The notes beneath the pieces were generated by a model. The model saw only the letters and a list, made by a program, of their open reading frames with translations. It had not been told where the DNA came from and did no database searches. A DNA stretch of 64,000 nucleotides from Azoarcus sp. (GTDB lineage: Bacteria > Pseudomonadota > Gammaproteobacteria > Burkholderiales > Rhodocyclaceae): assembly GCA_020725025.1 (NCBI GenBank), contig DYFV01000016.1, forward strand, positions 1 to 64,000, in the 5' to 3' direction. Made by a program: the position numbers and the translations under genes. This document shows positions 33,234 through 42,370 of the stretch, in pieces. Each line of letters begins with the position of its first letter. The stretch's first letter is position 1.

Positions 33234-34979
33234 TCACCCGTCGATCGCCGCGCGCACCATCTGCGCGAGGTCCTCGATCGCATAGGGCTTGCTGAGCAGG
33301 CGCACGGGCGTCTCCAGCGCCTCCAGCTGCTGGATGGCGTTGCCGGTGTAGCCCGAGGTGTAGAGCACCTTGAGGTCCGGGCGTTTCTTCAGGGCCGCAC
33401 GGGCGATGTCGGGGCCGTTCATGCCGCCGGGCAGGACCACGTCGGTGAAGAGCAGCGCGGCCTCGGGGTGCTCGTCCAGCGCGGCGAGGGCGGACTTGCC
33501 GTCGTGCGCCTCCACCACCCGGTAGCCCAGAGAGCCGAGCACGCGCCGGGCGAGCTGGCGCACGAACGCCTCGTCCTCGACCACCAGCACCGTCTCCCGT
33601 CCCTTCGGCTGCGCCGCGGATCGGCACGGGTCGCCCGCCACGGCCTCCCCAGGCGCATCGATCATGGGCAGGAAGAGCTTCACGGTCGTCCCCATCCCGG
33701 GCACGCTGTAGATCTTCACGTGACCACCCGACTGCTTGACGAAGCCGTACACCATGGCGAGCCCGAGGCCGCTGCCCTTGCCCGTCTCCTTGGTGGTGAA
33801 GAAGGGCTCGAAGGCGCGCGCGGCCACCTCCGGCGGCATGCCGTGCCCGGTGTCGGAGACCGCCAGCAGCACGTAGCGCCCGGGCTTGACGTCGCCCTCC
33901 AGCGCCGCGGCGTGCTCGTCGAACTGGGCGGTCCCGGTCTCGATGGTCAGGGTGCCGCCGCCCGGCATGGCGTCGCGGGCGTTGACCGCGAGGTTGAGGA
34001 GCGCCGTCTCGAGCTGTGCCGGGTCGGCCATCGCCCGCGGCAAGTCCTCGGCCCGCACCACCACGATGCTCACCTGCTCGCCAAGGGTGCTGCGCAGCAT
34101 GCGCTCCATGGCCTCCGTCATCTCGTTGAAGTCGACGGGCACCGGTGCCAGGCGCTGCTTGCGCGAGAAGGCGAGGAGGGTCCGGTTGAGGTCCGCCCCC
34201 CGCCGCGCCGCGGCCAGCGCCCCCTGGATGAGTTCCTCGGAACAGGGGTCGCCGCGATGGCGGATCCCCAGCAGCTGCAGGTTGCCCATCACCACCGTGA
34301 GGAGGTTGTTGAAGTCGTGGGCGAGTCCGCCGGTGAGCTGTCCCACCGCCTCCATCTTCTGCGCCTGGTGCAGGGCCCGCTCGGCCTTGTCGCGGTCGGC
34401 CATCTCGCTCTGCAGCGCGCGGTTGGCGGCCTCGAGCTCGGCGGTGCGCTCGCGCACGCGCGCTTCGAGCTCGTCGCGCGCCTGGTGCAGCGCGCGCTGC
34501 ACCTCGCGCCGCTCGGTGATGTCGCGGATGGCGGCGGAGACGAGCACCCCCTCGTCGGTACGCAGCGGGCTGAGGCTGACCTCGACCGGCACCTCGCTGC
34601 CGTCCTTGCGCCGGGCGGTGAGGTCGAGCCCGGAGCCCATCGGCCGCACCCCTGGGTGCGCCACGTAGCGGTCCCGCCGCGCCTCGTGGCCGGTGCGTGC
34701 GCGGTCCGGGACCAGCACCTCGATCGGCTGGCCCATGAGCTCGTCACGGCTGTAGCCGAACAGCTTTTCGGTCTGGGAGTTGGCCAGGATGATCCGCCCG
34801 TCCGCGCCCACCACCACGATGGCGTCGGGCGCCGTCTCCAGGAGGGCGCGCGAGCGCTCCTCCAGGGCCCGGCTATGCGCAAGCTCTGCGCGCAGCCGGA
34901 GCAACTGATCGGCCAGAGTCCCCACATCGTCTTTCATCCGCATCACCTGTTCGGCAATGACCCCGCGGCTCCGTTCCAC
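33234..34979 (-). CDS. PAS hybrid sensor kinase with C-terminal receiver
   Basis: A 581-residue soluble hybrid kinase: N-terminal coiled coil, one PAS domain (about 45-160), a second coiled coil (about 160-205), H-box TGGLAHDFNNLL with H221, HATPase with NLAVNARDAMPGGGT, SDTGHGM and GSGLGLAMVYGF, and a receiver with D513 (LFTDVVLPGGMNG). The FAM-type HDFNN family often works without a DNA-binding partner. It faces the cheR end, so it is not part of the chemosensory operon. The GTG at 34979 is the longest start; an ATG at 34943 (MRMKDD) is also reasonable. Confidence 0.87.
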   Translation of the reverse strand: MERSRGVIAEQVMRMKDDVGTLADQLLRLRAELAHSRALEERSRALLETAPDAIVVVGADGRIILANSQTEKLFGYSRDELMGQPIEVLVPDRARTGHEARRDRYVAHPGVRPMGSGLDLTARRKDGSEVPVEVSLSPLRTDEGVLVSAAIRDITERREVQRALHQARDELEARVRERTAELEAANRALQSEMADRDKAERALHQAQKMEAVGQLTGGLAHDFNNLLTVVMGNLQLLGIRHRGDPCSEELIQGALAAARRGADLNRTLLAFSRKQRLAPVPVDFNEMTEAMERMLRSTLGEQVSIVVVRAEDLPRAMADPAQLETALLNLAVNARDAMPGGGTLTIETGTAQFDEHAAALEGDVKPGRYVLLAVSDTGHGMPPEVAARAFEPFFTTKETGKGSGLGLAMVYGFVKQSGGHVKIYSVPGMGTTVKLFLPMIDAPGEAVAGDPCRSAAQPKGRETVLVVEDEAFVRQLARRVLGSLGYRVVEAHDGKSALAALDEHPEAALLFTDVVLPGGMNGPDIARAALKKRPDLKVLYTSGYTGNAIQQLEALETPVRLLSKPYAIEDLAQMVRAAIDG

Positions 34980-35030
34980 CGGATGTGCTCCGGCGGACTC
35001 CCTGTCGATGGGCCGCGACGCGCGATTTTT

Positions 35031-35056
35031 GCCGCGCGACGACGGCGTCGCGCGGC
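35031..35056. repeat. perfect 11-base inverted repeat between divergent genes
   Basis: GCCGCGCGACG (35031-35041), ACGG, CGTCGCGCGGC (35046-35056) lies between the hybrid kinase and GST genes. The bases flanking it do not make a terminator on either strand: on the minus strand an A-run, not a T-run, follows. It is therefore more likely an operator or a stable leader hairpin of either divergent gene. Confidence 0.5.
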
Positions 35057-35169
35057 GGGTACCTTAGACCCAGTATAGGTCGGGCTTCGGGATCTGTCGC
35101 CGAAGACGATCACTCGCTTCGCCTGTCGAACCGGCTGCGCGCACCGCGCGCCGTCGAAAGGAGACAACC

Positions 35170-35901
35170 ATGCGCTACGAGCTCTACTACTGGCCGTCCA
35201 TCCAGGGACGGGGCGAATTCGTGCGGCTCGCCCTGGAGGACGCCGGCGCCGACTACGTGGACATCGCTCGCGGACGCGAGGAGGACGGAATGGGCGTCGC
35301 GGCGCTCATGCGCCTGCTCGAGCCGGGCGGCGCCGAATCGCACCCGCCCTTCGCGCCGCCCTTCCTGCGCGCGGAAGGACGCCTCATCGGCCAGACCGCC
35401 AACATCCTGCACTTCCTCGGGCCGCGCCTGGGGCTCGCCCCCCGCGACGAGGCTGACCGCTGCTGGGCGCACCAGGTGCAGCTCACCATTGCCGACCTGG
35501 TGGGCGAGGCGCACGACACCCACCATCCCATCGGGAGCGGCCTCTACTACGACGAGCAGCGCCCCGAAGCGGCGCGGCGTGCCGCGGATTTCACGGGCAA
35601 TCGCCTGCCGAAGTACCTCGGCTGGTTCGAGAACGTCCTGGCCCGCAACCCGGACTCGAGCGAGTGGGCGATAGGCGGCGAGCCCAGCTACGTGGACCTC
35701 TCCCTGTTTCAGGTCGTGGCGGGGCTGCGCTACGCCTTCCCGCGCGCGATGGAGGGGCTGGAGCCGGCCCATCCGCGCCTCGTCGCCCTGCACCAGCGGG
35801 TCGCCCGGCGCCCGCGGCTGGCCGCCTATCTCGCCTCGCCGCGCCGCATCCCGTTCAACGAGTCGGGGATCTTCCGGCACTACCCGGAGCTGGACGCGTA
35901 G
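35170..35901 (+). CDS. glutathione S-transferase family protein
   Basis: A 243-residue cytosolic GST-like protein. The thioredoxin-like N-domain starts MRYELYYWPSIQGRGEFVRL, resembling the sigma/alpha-type YxxxxGRGE pattern, with catalytic Tyr candidates at 6 and 7; GQTANILHFL supplies the usual glutathione gamma-Glu contact region. A helical C-domain follows from about residue 95 (YVDLSLFQVVAGLRYAFP). AGGAG precedes the ATG. It is a single gene between a divergent kinase and the convergent msrB. The substrate is unknown; conjugation or a peroxide/isomerase role is possible. Confidence 0.87.
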   Translation: MRYELYYWPSIQGRGEFVRLALEDAGADYVDIARGREEDGMGVAALMRLLEPGGAESHPPFAPPFLRAEGRLIGQTANILHFLGPRLGLAPRDEADRCWAHQVQLTIADLVGEAHDTHHPIGSGLYYDEQRPEAARRAADFTGNRLPKYLGWFENVLARNPDSSEWAIGGEPSYVDLSLFQVVAGLRYAFPRAMEGLEPAHPRLVALHQRVARRPRLAAYLASPRRIPFNESGIFRHYPELDA

Positions 35902-35922
35902 GGTTCCGCGGTGGCGTACGGA

Positions 35923-36420
35923 TCAGGACGCGGCGGCGTCCTTCGGCACGAAGCGCAAGGCCACGCCGTTGTTGCACCAGCGCTTGCCGGTCGGGGGCGG
36001 GCCGTCGTCGAACACGTGGCCCTGGTGGCCGCCGCAGCGAACGCAGTGGTACTCGGTGCGCGGAAGGATGATCTTGAAGTCGAGCTTGGTTCCGACGCGT
36101 CCGGGGATGGTGGTGTAGAAGCTCGGCCAGCCCGTGCCGCTGTCGTATTTCATGTCCGAGGTGAAGAGCGCCAGCCCGCAACCGGCGCACACGTACTCGC
36201 CGGCACGCTTCTCGTGCAGCAAGGGGCTGCTGCCCGGCGGCTCGGTGCCTCCGCGGCGCAGCACCTGGAACTGCTCCGGGGTGAGGATGCGGCGCCACTC
36301 CTCCTCACTGCGGCGCAGCGGCGCGATGCGCTCTTCTTCCCTGGCACCGACGGCGCGCAAGGGCACGATCGGCCATGCCAAGACGGCTGCGACTCCCCAC
36401 ATGAATCTGCGTCGGTCCAT
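35923..36420 (-). CDS. msrB: exported peptide-methionine (R)-S-oxide reductase MsrB
   Basis: A 165-residue protein that reduces the R epimer of methionine sulfoxide. An N-terminal RRRF motif followed by a hydrophobic stretch (MWGVAAVLAWPIV) looks like a Tat signal, placing it in the periplasm. The MsrB core shows zinc ligands CAGC and CVRC, the motif YDSGTGWPSFY, and the catalytic segment GKRWCNNGVALRF. It starts 20 bases after msrA, forming an exported MsrA-MsrB repair pair for oxidised envelope proteins. The Tat signal is an inference from sequence. Confidence 0.92.
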   Translation of the reverse strand: MDRRRFMWGVAAVLAWPIVPLRAVGAREEERIAPLRRSEEEWRRILTPEQFQVLRRGGTEPPGSSPLLHEKRAGEYVCAGCGLALFTSDMKYDSGTGWPSFYTTIPGRVGTKLDFKIILPRTEYHCVRCGGHQGHVFDDGPPPTGKRWCNNGVALRFVPKDAAAS

Positions 36421-36440
36421 GACGGCGTCCTCCGCCGCAC

Positions 36441-37073
36441 TCAACCTCCTTTGCGCTTGCCCCACAGCGCCTCCAGGCGCTGGTCCCTGCCGCAGCGGTG
36501 GCGATAGAACTTGTAGCGCAGGGGATTGGTGCGGTAGTAGTTCTGGTGGTAACCCTCGGCCGGGTAGAAAACGGTTGCGGGCAGGACGAGGGTCACGATC
36601 CGCTCCTCGAACGGCCCGTCGGCGTCCAGCGCGGTCTTGGAGAACTCGGCCAGCGCGCGCTGGGTGTCGTCGTGGACGAAGATCGCGCTGCGATACTGGC
36701 TGCCCCGGTCGCAGAACTGACCGCCGGCGTCGAGGGGATCGACGTTGTGCCAGAACACTTCGAGCAGGCGCGCATAGCTGACCTTCGACGGATCGTAGAC
36801 GACCTGAACCGCCTCGAAGTGCCCGGTATCGCCGGCCGACACCGCTTCGTAGCTCGGATCCGGCGTCGTACCGCCGATGTAGCCGGAAGTGGTGGCCACC
36901 ACGCCCTCGAGCTGGTCGAACGGCGGTTCCATGCACCAGAAGCAGCCGCCCGCGAAGGTGGCGGTGGCGAGCCGCGGCGCGACCTCGCCGCCCTGCGCGG
37001 CACCGGACAGCCCCGCCGCACCGACGAGCATGAGCATACCGACCACCAGAAATCGCCATCGCGCAACACGCAT
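36441..37073 (-). CDS. msrA: exported peptide-methionine (S)-S-oxide reductase MsrA
   Basis: A 210-residue protein reducing the S epimer of methionine sulfoxide. Starting at 37073 it has a clear signal peptide (RWRFLVVGMLMLVGAAGLSG, then A-rich), followed by the MsrA signature ATFAGGCFWCMEPPFDQL with the catalytic Cys, GYIGGTTPDPSYEAVSAG, and the ending YHQNYYRTNP. The frame is open upstream, but the signal peptide fixes this start. It heads the msrAB pair and is divergent from the DUF3750 gene. Confidence 0.93.
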   Translation of the reverse strand: MRVARWRFLVVGMLMLVGAAGLSGAAQGGEVAPRLATATFAGGCFWCMEPPFDQLEGVVATTSGYIGGTTPDPSYEAVSAGDTGHFEAVQVVYDPSKVSYARLLEVFWHNVDPLDAGGQFCDRGSQYRSAIFVHDDTQRALAEFSKTALDADGPFEERIVTLVLPATVFYPAEGYHQNYYRTNPLRYKFYRHRCGRDQRLEALWGKRKGG

Positions 37074-37274
37074 CTCGCTCACTCCGTACCTCGTAGAAAA
37101 TTCGACCGAACCCGCGACTTTACATTCCCCGACCCGGGCACCCATGCCGCGGCCCCGTAACGTAACCCGAAACGCCGGGAAAGCCTGTTTCAAAACATCA
37201 CGTTACATCGCGACACATGGCGAGCCGCGACGACGGCCGCCTATCATGAAGCTCACGAGACTCCCGGCGATTCG

Positions 37275-38144
37275 ATGGACACCGACCCTTCCCAGGTGCG
37301 GCGCGGCCTTCGGCGGACGGCGGCCGCGATCGCGGTCGTCTTCTGCCTGCCGCTCGGCTGGGCCGCCGCAGCGCGCTACACCGACGGCAGCCAGGCCGTG
37401 GATTGGCGCAGCGCGCGCCGCGACAGCAGCGGGCTCGCCCCCGATCCCGTCCGCACGCGGGAGGCGGTCATCCAGGTGTACGCAGCCCGCACGGTACGCT
37501 GGCGGGGCGTGTTCGGGGTCCACACCTGGGTCGCCGCCAAACGGCGCGACGAGCACGGCTACACGCGCCTCGAGGTGATCGGCTTCGGGGTATCTCGCGG
37601 ACGCGAGGCGGTGCGCGTGCGAAACGGGGTGCCGGACGGCTACTGGTTCGGCAGCCGCCCTACCCTGCTGCGGGAGTTGCGCGGCGGCGCGGAGGTCGAC
37701 CGCCTCGTCGACCGGCTGCACGCGGCGGCCCGCGACTACCCCTACAACGGCGAGTACCGGGTGTGGCCCGGCCCCAACAGCAACACCTTCGTGGCGTACC
37801 TCGCGCGCGCGGTGCCAGAGCTTAGCCTGGACCTGCCCCCTACCGCCATCGGAAAGGACTACCTCCCGGATGGCGCGGTGGCGGCCGTGAGTCCCAGCGG
37901 CTCGGGCGTCCAGCTCTCCCTCGGCGGGCTCCTGGGCGTGACCCTCGCGCTGGAGGAAGGCGTGGAGCTGAACCTGCTCGGACTCACCGCCGGCATCGAC
38001 CTCACGCCGCCCGCCATAAAGCTGCCGGGAATCGGCCGCCTGGGCTTCCCCGAGCACGACACGACGCGCCGGCTGGCGCCGACTTCCGACGTGGACGGGC
38101 TCACCGAGACCGGCCTTCCGTCGGCACCCGCGCCGGCGCGCTAG
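37275..38144 (+). CDS. DUF3750 family protein
   Basis: A 289-residue protein of the DUF3750 type: an N-terminal membrane or signal segment (about 13-33), then the family blocks GVHTWVAAKRRDEHGYTRLE, YPYNGEYRVWPGPNSNTF, and a C-terminal region with repeated short hydrophobic Gly/Leu stretches (LGGLLGVTLALEEG, ELNLLGLTAGIDLTPPAIKLP). It is probably exported or inner-membrane-anchored. No enzymatic function is known to me. It is divergent from msrA and its stop overlaps the end of the convergent hybrid kinase by 4 bases. Confidence 0.8.
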   Translation: MDTDPSQVRRGLRRTAAAIAVVFCLPLGWAAAARYTDGSQAVDWRSARRDSSGLAPDPVRTREAVIQVYAARTVRWRGVFGVHTWVAAKRRDEHGYTRLEVIGFGVSRGREAVRVRNGVPDGYWFGSRPTLLRELRGGAEVDRLVDRLHAAARDYPYNGEYRVWPGPNSNTFVAYLARAVPELSLDLPPTAIGKDYLPDGAVAAVSPSGSGVQLSLGGLLGVTLALEEGVELNLLGLTAGIDLTPPAIKLPGIGRLGFPEHDTTRRLAPTSDVDGLTETGLPSAPAPAR

Positions 38145-40543
38145 CGGCCGGAGGCGCGCCGCTCGGTCAGGCGTGCGATGCAGGCCTGCAGGGCACCGAG
38201 CTCGAGCGGCTTGTGCTGCACCACGATGCCGCGGTCGGCCATGCTGCGCATCAGGTCGGGGTGGGTGTCGCCGGTGATGATCATGGCGGGCAACTGGGTG
38301 CCGAGGGCCGCCCGCGCGGCGGTGATGACCTGGAAGCCGGTCTCGCGCCCGGCCAGCCGATAGTCGCAGACGAGGATGTCGGGCGCGGCCCCCTCGAGCC
38401 GCGCCAGCAACTGGCTGCCGCTGCCGGCCGGAATGACCTGGTGCCCGCATTCGCGCAGGCTGAAGGCTAGCGCCTGGAGGACGTCGGGGTTGTCCTCGAC
38501 GAGCGCGATCCGCAGCGGCCGGACGGTGACGGCAAGCTCCCCGCTGGTACGCTGCGCGCGTCCGCGCGGCAGCTCCACGGCGAACATCGAGCCGCGTCCG
38601 GGCTTCGAGGCCACGCGCAGGCGCAGGCCCAGCACTGCCGCCATGCGCGCCACGATGGCGAGCCCGAGGCCGCTCCCGCGGGTACGCTCGCCGCTGCCGA
38701 GCTGGCGGAATTCCTCGAAGATCTCGCCGGTCTTGTCGGGCGGGATGCCGATGCCGGTGTCCCATACCTCGATCCACAGCTTGCCCTCCCGCCGGCGGCA
38801 GCCGACCAGCACGCCGCCGCGCTCGGTGTAGCGCACGGCGTTGGCCACGAGGTTGCCGATGATGCGCGCGAACAGAACCGGGTCGGTACGCGCGATCTGT
38901 CGCGGCGCCGCGTAGCGCAGGTCCAGCCCCTTGAGGCGCGCCTCGGGACCGTGCGCCGAGATGACGCGTCCGAGGACGTCGTCCACCGCGAAGTCGGAGG
39001 GGTTCGGCGTCACCACGCCGGCGTCGAGCTTGCTGAGGTCGAGCAGGTCGGCGAGGAGTTCGGAGAGGCTGGCGACGCAGTCCTTGATGCTGCGCAGGAG
39101 CAGCGCGTCCTCGCGGGCGAGCTTGTGATCGAGCACGCCCACGTACAGGCTCAGGGCGGAGAGCGGCTGGCGCAGGTCGTGACTCGCGGCGGCCAGGAAG
39201 CGCGACTTGGCGGCATTGGCCCGTTCGGCCTCCGCCTGGGCCGTGCGCCGAGCATCCTCGGCCTCCTTGCGGGCCGTAATGTTCTCGCTGAAGAGGATCG
39301 TTCCGCCGACCTTCCCGTCGTCGCCGGCGAACCAGGGCCGCGCCTCCCACCGCACCCACTCGAGCCTGCCGTCGGCACGCACGAAGGAATCCTCCTCCTG
39401 GCGCACCGACTCGCCGTCCAGGCAGCGCTGGTGCGCCTCCCGCCAGCGGGTGGGCATGGCCGGAAACACGGCCCAGGCGTGGCGGCCGACCAGGTCGACG
39501 GTGGTGATGCCGTAGTCCTCGAGAAAGCGCCGCGTCACGATGACGTAGCGCATGTCGCGATCGAGCATGGCGATGGCGGCCGGGGCATCCTCGATGAACA
39601 GGCGGAACTGCTTTTCCGTCTGGCGCAGGGCGAGTTCGAGGCTCTTGCGCTCGGTGATGTCCTGGGTGGTGCCGAAGCCGCCGAGCAGGGTGCCGGACGA
39701 ATCGAACTCGAGGGTGGCGCGCTCGCGCACCCAGCGCACCCTGCCGCCCACCAGGATGCGGTGCTCGACGTCGTAGGCGGCGCCGTGCAGGGCGGCCTCC
39801 CATCGCTCGTTCACCTCGGCCCGGTCGTCGGGATGCACCGCGTCGAGGAAGTTCTCGTAGGTGCGGGTGACGCCGGCGGGGAAGCCGAAGATGCGGGCGC
39901 ACTCGTCCGACCACAGGAGCTCGTTGCGCTGCACGTTGAGCCGCCAGCTGCCGATGCAAGCCACGGCCTGGGCACGCGCGAGATCGTCATGGGCCTTGCG
40001 CAAGCCCTCCTCGGCGAGCTTGCGCGCGCTCACATCGACCGCGGTGCACATCACCCCACCGGGGGCCCCGCCTTCAGCGGGTAGCGGCGCTATGTTGATT
40101 TCGAGGTAGGCCAGCCCCGGCAGAGCCAGACATCGACCGGCAAGCTCGTGGCGCGTCGCGGCGCCGGTCCGCATCGCTTCGCGGCAGGCGGCCGCGAGCG
40201 CCGCGCGGCCTTCACCTTCCTCCGCGTCCAGCGGTTTGCCGAGGGGAAACGCCGCCGGGTCGAAATCCTTCCTGGCGGAAGAGACCCAGGTGACGCGAAG
40301 CTCATGGTCGAGGGTGAAGGCGAGCTCGGTGGCGGTGGCCAACGCCGAACGCAGGCGCTCGTTCGCGAGGCGCAGCGCCTCGGCCTCCTGCGCGAGCTCG
40401 AATTCGCGGGACCGCGCGTCCTCCACGCGCCAACCCTGTCCCGCGTCGCCGGGATGCTCCGATTGGCCCGGTCCGACCGAGCCGCCTCCGGCCTGGTAGC
40501 GCATCTCACCGGCCGGCGGTGACATTTCGCGACGCCTTCCCAT
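38141..40543 (-). CDS. multi-PAS hybrid sensor kinase (NahK/ErcS'-like core)
   Basis: An 800-residue soluble hybrid kinase: coiled coil (about 30-60), three PAS/PAC domains (about 65-190, 200-305, 320-435), H-box AAASHDLRQPLSALSLYV with H455, HATPase with GNLVANAVRYTERGG, WDTGIGIP and GSGLGLAIVARMA, and a receiver with D727 (LVCDYRLAGRETG). The HDLRQPL core is that of NahK/ErcS'-type kinases. It is a close paralogue of the frameshifted kinase at 42743-44062, sharing even the PAS sequence WREAHxRC. The start at 40543 has an AGGGG site; an upstream in-frame start at 40657 would add a Cys-rich tail. Confidence 0.87.
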   Translation of the reverse strand: MGRRREMSPPAGEMRYQAGGGSVGPGQSEHPGDAGQGWRVEDARSREFELAQEAEALRLANERLRSALATATELAFTLDHELRVTWVSSARKDFDPAAFPLGKPLDAEEGEGRAALAAACREAMRTGAATRHELAGRCLALPGLAYLEINIAPLPAEGGAPGGVMCTAVDVSARKLAEEGLRKAHDDLARAQAVACIGSWRLNVQRNELLWSDECARIFGFPAGVTRTYENFLDAVHPDDRAEVNERWEAALHGAAYDVEHRILVGGRVRWVRERATLEFDSSGTLLGGFGTTQDITERKSLELALRQTEKQFRLFIEDAPAAIAMLDRDMRYVIVTRRFLEDYGITTVDLVGRHAWAVFPAMPTRWREAHQRCLDGESVRQEEDSFVRADGRLEWVRWEARPWFAGDDGKVGGTILFSENITARKEAEDARRTAQAEAERANAAKSRFLAAASHDLRQPLSALSLYVGVLDHKLAREDALLLRSIKDCVASLSELLADLLDLSKLDAGVVTPNPSDFAVDDVLGRVISAHGPEARLKGLDLRYAAPRQIARTDPVLFARIIGNLVANAVRYTERGGVLVGCRRREGKLWIEVWDTGIGIPPDKTGEIFEEFRQLGSGERTRGSGLGLAIVARMAAVLGLRLRVASKPGRGSMFAVELPRGRAQRTSGELAVTVRPLRIALVEDNPDVLQALAFSLRECGHQVIPAGSGSQLLARLEGAAPDILVCDYRLAGRETGFQVITAARAALGTQLPAMIITGDTHPDLMRSMADRGIVVQHKPLELGALQACIARLTERRASGR

Positions 40544-40703
40544 GTCTGCCCCTATGCCCGCGGCGGCGGCCCCCGCCCAGCGCCGGCCCGGGGCCGGCCG
40601 GACGGACGCCGCCTCTTCCTTGGGCAGCATATTGCACATCCCGCAGCCCCGACACAACCATCGTGCAGGCGCGGGGATATTACCATGGGATCAGCACGGG
40701 CCC

Positions 40704-40722
40704 CGCCGCGGAGACCGCGGCG
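40704..40722 (-). terminator. hairpin downstream of phaB
   Basis: CGCCGCGG, AGA, CCGCGGCG: a perfect 8-base stem with a 3-base loop, 8-26 bases after the phaB stop. It has no U-run, so it may stop or pause transcription, or protect the phaB 3' end, less strongly than a classical terminator. Confidence 0.45.
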
Positions 40723-40729
40723 AGGTCTT

Positions 40730-41476
40730 TCAGAACATGTGCTGGCCGCCGTTGATGGCGACGTTCGCGCCCGTCACGAACGCGGCCTCGTCCGAGGCGA
40801 GATAGGCGACCAGGCCGGCGATCTCTTCCGGCTTGCCCAGGCGGCCGACGGGAATCTGCGGCAGGATCTTGGTCTCCAGCACTTCACTGGGGATGGCCAT
40901 CACCATCTTGGTCCCGATGTAGCCCGGCGAGATGGTGTTCACCGTCACACCGGTGCGGGCCACCTCCAGGGCCAGCGCCTTGGTGAAGCCGTGCATGCCG
41001 GCCTTCGCCGCCGAATAGTTGGTCTGCCCGAAGGCGCCCTTCTGGCCGTTCACCGAGGAGATGTTGATGACCCGCCCCCACTGGCGCGCCACCATCCCGT
41101 CCAGGAACTGCTTGGTCATGTTGAAGCAGGAATCCAGGTTGGTGCGCACGACCGCGTCCCAGTCGGCCTTCGACATCTTGCGGAAGGTCATGTCGCGGGT
41201 AATCCCGGCGTTGTTCACCAGGATGTCGACCGGCCCGACGTCGGCCTCCACCATCTGCGCGCACGCCTTGGCGGAATCGAAATCGGTCACGTCGCAGGGC
41301 ACCCCCACGATGTCGTAGCCCTTCTCCTTCATCGCCGCCTGCCACTCGAGGGCCTTGCTGTTGCCCGGCGAATAGGTGGCCACCACTCGGTCTCCCCTGT
41401 CCGCCAGCTTCATGCAGATCGCCTCTCCGAGACCGCCCATCCCGCCCGTCACCAGTGCAACGCGTGCATTGCTCAT
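40730..41476 (-). CDS. phaB: acetoacetyl-CoA reductase PhaB
   Basis: An NADPH-dependent reductase making (R)-3-hydroxybutyryl-CoA for PHB synthesis. The 248-residue protein is a classical SDR: nucleotide-binding VTGGMGGLGEA, NNAGITRD, the catalytic Ser in NISSVNGQKGAFGQ, YSAAK, and the ending GGQHMF. PhaB-type identity is supported by the length and by PHB genes close by (phasin and oligomer hydrolase). phaA and phaC are not in this window. It could accept the acetoacetyl-CoA formed through the acx locus. About 180 bases separate it from the upstream LuxR-type regulator gene; I see no convincing promoter there. Confidence 0.93.
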   Translation of the reverse strand: MSNARVALVTGGMGGLGEAICMKLADRGDRVVATYSPGNSKALEWQAAMKEKGYDIVGVPCDVTDFDSAKACAQMVEADVGPVDILVNNAGITRDMTFRKMSKADWDAVVRTNLDSCFNMTKQFLDGMVARQWGRVINISSVNGQKGAFGQTNYSAAKAGMHGFTKALALEVARTGVTVNTISPGYIGTKMVMAIPSEVLETKILPQIPVGRLGKPEEIAGLVAYLASDEAAFVTGANVAINGGQHMF

Positions 41477-41659
41477 GCGTACTCCTTTCCTCTCGTGTCA
41501 TGTCTTCGGGGACCGTTCGCACGGCGGTGGCTCCCCGTGGGCCCTTGCGCTCGTGACGCCCGCCGCCTTTGGAAGACAGGATCGTACGGGGGGCGGATAG
41601 CGCACCGAAATACTCGCAAGCGCTGATTCGGGCTAATGACTTACGGGTAGTCCGTCGCC

Positions 41660-42370
41660 TCAGACCGACGTCAGTCCCTCGCGAATGGCATATTTGGTCA
41701 GATCGGCGACCGAATGCAGGTCGAGCTTGCGCATGATGTTGCGGCGATGCACCTCCACGGTGGAAGTGGCCAGGAACAGCCGCTCCGCGATCTGGCCGGA
41801 GGTGTTGCCCTCCGCGAGCAGCTGCAGCACCTCGCGCTCCCGGGAGGTGAGCCGGGCCGTGGCGGCGACCGCTCCCGGCGTACGGTCGCGCAGGGCATCG
41901 ACCACCTCGGCGGAGACCTGCGAGCACAGGAAGCTCTGGTTGCGTCCCACGGTACGGATGGCGCGCAGGAGCTCCTCGCCCGCGCTCGCCTTGGCCACGT
42001 AGCCGGCGGCGCCGGCATCGAGCATCTCCATCACGAAGCGGCGATCGACGTGCGCCGACAGGCCGATCACCTTCACCCCCTGGCGCGACGCCACCAGCCG
42101 GCGCGTCGCCTCGATGCCGTTCAGGCGCGGCATGCCGATGTCCATGCAGATCACGTCGGGGCGCAACTGGCCCGCCTGACGCAGCACCTCCCCTCCGTCG
42201 CTCACCTGCGCCACGACCTCGATGCCGGGATCGGCCTCGAGCAGGATGCGCAGCGCCTCCTGGAAGATGCGGTGATCGTCGGCGAGCAGCACGCGCAGCT
42301 TGGGGCTGGCGGCTCCGGCCGGTGCGGTCTTGACGGTGTTGTGCGAAGTCGTGGCGATGGTGGTGATCAT
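41660..42370 (-). CDS. NarL/LuxR-type response regulator
   Basis: A 236-residue regulator: a short Ser/Thr/Ala leader, a receiver with D77 (ICMDIGMPRLNG) and the KASAGEEL switch region, and a LuxR helix-turn-helix (LTSREREVLQLLAEGNTSGQIAERLFLATSTVEVH, about 165-215). Its ATG overlaps the stop of the upstream receiver frame (CCATGA), so it is translationally coupled to the hybrid kinase, its probable partner. The combination of an HDLRQPL kinase and a NarL-type regulator resembles ErcS'/ErdR-type systems of Pseudomonas. Nearby PHB genes are candidate targets (inference). Confidence 0.89.
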   Translation of the reverse strand: MITTIATTSHNTVKTAPAGAASPKLRVLLADDHRIFQEALRILLEADPGIEVVAQVSDGGEVLRQAGQLRPDVICMDIGMPRLNGIEATRRLVASRQGVKVIGLSAHVDRRFVMEMLDAGAAGYVAKASAGEELLRAIRTVGRNQSFLCSQVSAEVVDALRDRTPGAVAATARLTSREREVLQLLAEGNTSGQIAERLFLATSTVEVHRRNIMRKLDLHSVADLTKYAIREGLTSV

